From contig JABAAD010000022.1 in the NCBI GenBank assembly GCA_014238935.1, forward strand, positions 1 to 8,954: a stretch of 8,954 nt of DNA. Reading direction: 5' to 3'. Under the pieces are notes generated by a model. It was not told where the DNA came from and did not search any database. It saw only the letters and a list, made by a program, of their open reading frames with translations. Numbering within the stretch: the stretch's first letter is position 1; the number at the start of each line of letters is the position of its first letter. Source of the stretch: Alphaproteobacteria bacterium. GTDB lineage: Bacteria > Pseudomonadota > Alphaproteobacteria > JABSOH01 > JABAAW01. The position numbers and the translations under genes were made by a program. This document shows positions 6,468-8,954 of this stretch, piece after piece.

Positions 6468-6475
6468 ATATCAGG

Positions 6476-7846
6476 ATGCAAACAAGCCCGCAAGAAAATT
6501 CGAAAAAAAGGATACGCCTCATACCCGCAATGGCAAGATTGCCCTTGTTGCCCTTATTGCCCTTTGCTCTGCTTGCACTCTTGTGCCTCGCCGCAAACAC
6601 AAGCACAGCTCAAGCGCAGGAAGACACGCCGCAAGGCGAAACGCTCTCCTTGGATTCGACCGTGCGCAAAATGCTGAAGCAGAACGGTGAGTTCTTGGCA
6701 GAAAAATTCACGCAGAAAGCGGGAAAGTTCGGACGAATCTCCGCTATCTCCGAACTCTTTCCATCGCTCAGCGTGCGCGCCGGCGGAAGCTTTATCCGTA
6801 AATATACGCTGAATAATAATGACCCCAGCAATGACAAGGACAAGGATCTTAATGTCACGGTCTCGCAACCCTTGTATTCGCGTCGTTTTTACAGGGTCGG
6901 CGAGCGTGTCGCCGATTACAAAAGCAGCAAGCATCGCCTGCATTCCCGCGCGAACGACTTTGTCTTGGAGACCGTGCAAGCCTACTTGGAGGTGCAGACG
7001 GCGAGCGAACAGCGGCAGTATGCCGAAAAGAACTTGGAGGACATTCGCAGGCTGTTCAATCGCGTGAAGGCGCGTGCGCGCGTCGATCCTGGGCAACGTT
7101 ATCTGCTGAACCGAGCGCAAACGAGGCTCTCCTTGGGCGAAGAAGATTTGTCCAAGGCGCGGCAAGTGGAAGTGGCACGGCGCTCGAAGCTCTCAAGGCT
7201 CATCGGACAGGACTTCGGAGAGTTGGAAGAAGCCACCACCTTGGAAGGACTGCCTGAGAGTGTCGAGAGCTCGCTCGTGCGCGCACGCTCACAAAATCCC
7301 GACCTGCTCGCAGCGCGCGCAGAAGTGAAAAGCAGCGTCAGCGCCTCGGCGGGCGCATGGGGTGCCTTGCTCCCCGAAATTTCGCTCGACTTCAACTACC
7401 GCAAATCTCTCAACCAAAGCGGCACGACAGGAGACATCGAAGACATTAGCGTCGGAATCGGCGGCTCCTACCAGTTCTCGTCGGGCTTCACCCCCGTCTT
7501 CGATGCCCTCGCCGAGCAGCAACGTTTGCGCGCTGCAAAATTTTTGCGTAAAGACGCCGAACGGCGTATCGAGGAAGAAGTCAACAATGTGTGGGTCGAA
7601 GTCGCAGAAAGCCGTCGAATCTACGCGCAAGCCTTGCAATTCCTCAAGGCGACCGAACGCGAGAAGGATGCCTATCGCCGTCAGTTCAGCGCGGGACAGC
7701 GCAACTTGCTCGACTTGCTCAACATCCAAAACGAGTTCTTCTCAGCCCAACAACGCGAGCTCAACGCGCGCGTGGCAAAGGAAGTGGCACGCTACAGAAT
7801 CCTTGCAACCGTGGGCGACCTCGTCCAGCGTTTCGGAGGAATCTAG
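6476..7846 (+). CDS. TolC-family outer-membrane efflux/secretion channel
   Basis: Seen: 456 aa, within the usual TolC range. A basic n-region (K10 K11 R12 R14 R21), a leucine-rich core (22-40) and STAQA (43-47) give a Sec signal peptide probably cut after A47. The mature protein has two outer-membrane-efflux-type halves. The first runs from TLSLDSTVRKMLKQN (56-70) through LFPSLSVRAGGSF and the helix FVLETVQAYLEVQTASEQRQYAEKNL. The second has SVSASAGAWGALLPEISLDFNYRKSL and ends with FSAGQRNLLDLLNIQNEFFSAQQREL (from 404), a hallmark of the family. Family knowledge: trimers form an outer-membrane beta barrel plus a periplasmic alpha tunnel serving RND or ABC pumps or type I secretion. No membrane-fusion or inner-membrane pump gene adjoins it, so the partner is unknown. 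It is probably its own transcription unit, convergent with moeB (34-bp gap). The signal core carries a 9-bp x3 repeat. Confidence 0.93.
   Translation: MQTSPQENSKKRIRLIPAMARLPLLPLLPFALLALLCLAANTSTAQAQEDTPQGETLSLDSTVRKMLKQNGEFLAEKFTQKAGKFGRISAISELFPSLSVRAGGSFIRKYTLNNNDPSNDKDKDLNVTVSQPLYSRRFYRVGERVADYKSSKHRLHSRANDFVLETVQAYLEVQTASEQRQYAEKNLEDIRRLFNRVKARARVDPGQRYLLNRAQTRLSLGEEDLSKARQVEVARRSKLSRLIGQDFGELEEATTLEGLPESVESSLVRARSQNPDLLAARAEVKSSVSASAGAWGALLPEISLDFNYRKSLNQSGTTGDIEDISVGIGGSYQFSSGFTPVFDALAEQQRLRAAKFLRKDAERRIEEEVNNVWVEVAESRRIYAQALQFLKATEREKDAYRRQFSAGQRNLLDLLNIQNEFFSAQQRELNARVAKEVARYRILATVGDLVQRFGGI
6539..6565 (+). repeat. 9-bp x3 in-frame tandem repeat in TolC signal peptide
   Basis: TTGCCC followed by TTG, TTA and TTT encodes LPL-LPL-LPF. 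Only the last base of each 9-bp unit varies. It builds part of the hydrophobic core of the signal peptide, so a change in copy number would alter core length without disturbing the frame or the mature protein. Confidence 0.85.
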
Positions 7847-7880
7847 AGCGAACATCCTTCCGTCCGCGCTCCGTTCTGAC

Positions 7881-8669
7881 CTAAGAAGAGGCAGCGCAGG
7901 CGGGACAGCGGGGGTTGCGCGCCACTTGGAACTCGTGGAATCGCCCGAAAAGCCCCTCGTACCACAAGAGATGTCGCTGCAGACGCGAAGGTTTTCCCAG
8001 CAGAAACCTCAAGGCTTCGGCGGCTTGCAATACGCCCATCACGCCGGTGATGGGCGCAAAAATACCGACGGAATCGCAACGCGGAACCCCAGAAAAGTCG
8101 GGCTCTTGGGGAAACAGACAGCGGTAGCACGGACTGTCCTCTGAGCCGGGATGCAAGCGCACGAGGTTGCCCGTAAAGCCCACCGCCGCAGCGCTCACCA
8201 TGACCTTGTTTTGTCTCAGGCACGCGCTGTTGAGCGTGTCGCGCATCGTGAAGTTGTCGCCGCAATCCAACGCGAGAGTGCAGGGCTGAAGCAGCGCATC
8301 GGCGTTGGCAGCGACAAGACGAGCGTTGACCGCGACAACTTCTATATCGGGATTGAGCAACGCAAGCGACTCTTGCGCGCTGCGAGATTTCGGTCTGCCG
8401 ATGTCCGCCGTCGTGTAGAGAATTTGGCGTTGAAGGTTGTCGAGCGAGACTCGGTCGCAGTCCACGATGCGTAGAGTTCCGACTCCGCTCGCGGCAAGGT
8501 AGAAGAGTGCCGCCGAGCCCAAGCCGCCCGCGCCGAAAACGCCGACCACGCTGCGCGAAAGAAGCGCTTGTCCTTCCTCTCCGATCTCCGAGAGCATCAG
8601 ATGACGGCTGTAGCGTTGCAAAAAAGCCGTCTCCACCTCCGACGCGTCAGACTTTCGCTCAAGCGACAT
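7881..8669 (-). CDS. moeB: MoeB/ThiF/HesA-family sulfur-carrier adenylyltransferase
   Basis: Seen: 262 aa in a single E1-like domain without a C-terminal rhodanese. [12 protein letters not shown] (19-30) is the family start motif; GAGGLG (46-51) is the nucleotide loop; [15 protein letters not shown] (68-82) has the ATP-binding Asp and Arg; ALDCGDNF (133-140) holds the catalytic-site Asp. CYRC (181-184) and CPAC (255-258) make the structural Zn site, and C198 in [17 protein letters not shown] lies where ThiF has its catalytic Cys. Family knowledge: these enzymes adenylate the C-terminal Gly-Gly of MoaD (MoeB, molybdopterin) or ThiS (ThiF, thiamine). MoeB is the default name; with no moa or thi gene nearby, ThiF or HesA cannot be excluded. 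It ends 34 bp from tolC (convergent) and starts 47 bp from xseB (divergent). No clear Shine-Dalgarno site precedes the ATG. Confidence 0.88.
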   Translation of the reverse strand: MSLERKSDASEVETAFLQRYSRHLMLSEIGEEGQALLSRSVVGVFGAGGLGSAALFYLAASGVGTLRIVDCDRVSLDNLQRQILYTTADIGRPKSRSAQESLALLNPDIEVVAVNARLVAANADALLQPCTLALDCGDNFTMRDTLNSACLRQNKVMVSAAAVGFTGNLVRLHPGSEDSPCYRCLFPQEPDFSGVPRCDSVGIFAPITGVMGVLQAAEALRFLLGKPSRLQRHLLWYEGLFGRFHEFQVARNPRCPACAASS

Positions 8670-8670
8670 A

Positions 8671-8679
8671 TGCTATAAC
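8671..8679 (+). promoter_or_regulatory. Candidate extended -10 promoter for xseB
   Basis: TGCTATAAC fits the extended -10 pattern TGnTATAAT, with 5 of 6 hexamer bases correct. No good -35 is visible, as is common for extended -10 promoters. It predicts a start near 8686 and a leader of about 31 nt before the xseB ATG. It directly abuts the moeB start codon (8667-8669), so any -35 contacts would fall inside moeB. Confidence 0.4.
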
Positions 8680-8698
8680 ATTCCAAGAAGACTCCCAA

Positions 8699-8718
8699 AG
8701 CACAGCACAGCATAGCAT
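8699..8718 (+). repeat. 5-bp x4 tandem repeat (AGCAY) over the xseB start
   Basis: Four perfect-register units, AGCAC twice and then AGCAT twice. The last unit supplies the AT of the xseB start codon. The repeat occupies the place where a Shine-Dalgarno site would be, and none is visible there. Confidence 0.85.
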
Positions 8719-8954
8719 GGCAGAAGATCCGAAAGCCCAGCAAGCCCAACGCGCAAAACAACGCGATATCCTCTCTCTCTCGTTCGAAGAAGCACTCTTC
8801 GAACTGGAAGGAATCGTGCGACGTTTAGAGCAGGGATCGGCAAAACTCGAAGAATCCATCGCCGCATACCAACGCGGCGAAGCACTCAGGAGGCATTGCG
8901 AAAAACTGCTGGCGAACGCGCAGGGCGAGGTCGAAAAAATAACGCGCAGCGCAG
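8717..8954 (+). CDS. xseB: Exodeoxyribonuclease VII small subunit XseB (runs off right edge)
   Basis: Seen: 79 codons from ATG 8717 to the window edge. After a charged N-terminal tail of about 20 residues comes the full family core: [19 protein letters not shown] (22-40), then [22 protein letters not shown] (44-65) and QGEVEKI (69-75), a two-helix hairpin. XseB proteins are about 70-90 aa, so only a few C-terminal residues are missing. Family knowledge: several XseB copies bind each XseA to form exonuclease VII, which degrades single-stranded DNA in the cytoplasm. The RHCEKLL wording is typical of alphaproteobacteria and is the best lineage clue here. In many of these bacteria ispA and dxs follow xseB, so they may lie just beyond the edge (inference). 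The ATG is the only start in its frame nearby. Confidence 0.93.
   Translation, partial: MAEDPKAQQAQRAKQRDILSLSFEEALFELEGIVRRLEQGSAKLEESIAAYQRGEALRRHCEKLLANAQGEVEKITRSA

Noticed and set aside
7847..7880. Bidirectional terminator between tolC and moeB
   Set aside because: Only a 5-bp GAGCG/CGCTC stem with a 16-nt loop and no T-run on either strand.

Overview
The window looks like an ordinary chromosomal segment (GC-rich, nearly all coding) from a Gram-negative bacterium, most likely an alphaproteobacterium. The evidence is the XseB sequence (RRHCEKLL…EVEKI), the RluC S4 segment (GQVRLNGARVKADARL), the aerobic-type CobN, and proteins with Sec signal peptides including a TolC-family outer-membrane channel. 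The phylum-level call is good; nothing here fixes the genus.

Layout. Positions 1-430 (minus): 5' part of an RluC-type 23S rRNA pseudouridine synthase, running off the left edge. 511-1521 (minus): an exported type-1 periplasmic-binding-fold protein with no transporter partners in view. 1522-1656: divergent intergenic region with a 17-bp imperfect palindrome. 1657-2367 and 2381-6259 (plus): a chaC-cobN pair separated by 13 bp, encoding a glutathione-degrading gamma-glutamylcyclotransferase and the large subunit of aerobic cobaltochelatase. 6260-6475: an A-rich three-copy repeat, a probable weak terminator, a candidate sigma70-type promoter and a strong Shine-Dalgarno site. 6476-7846 (plus): TolC-family outer-membrane efflux protein. 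7881-8669 (minus): MoeB/ThiF/HesA-family adenylyltransferase, convergent with tolC. 8717-8954 (plus): xseB, small subunit of exonuclease VII, divergent from moeB and cut by the right edge.

Functionally this is a patchwork: rRNA modification, solute binding, glutathione turnover, corrin cobalt insertion, outer-membrane export, sulfur-carrier activation and DNA repair. I see no phage genes, insertion sequences, CRISPR array, toxin-antitoxin pair, tRNA or rRNA, and no convincing new multi-gene system.

The most unusual signal is structural. Short, low-copy tandem repeats recur in places that tolerate change: an 18-bp x3 array in the RluC linker, 9-bp x2 at the ChaC C-terminus, 15-bp x3 followed by 12-bp x3.75 in a CobN linker, a ~16-bp x3 array just after cobN, 9-bp x3 in the TolC signal peptide, and 5-bp x4 over the xseB start, plus two 8-base homopolymers inside genes. 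All coding arrays have unit lengths divisible by three, as expected if replication slippage is frequent and frame-breaking changes are purged.
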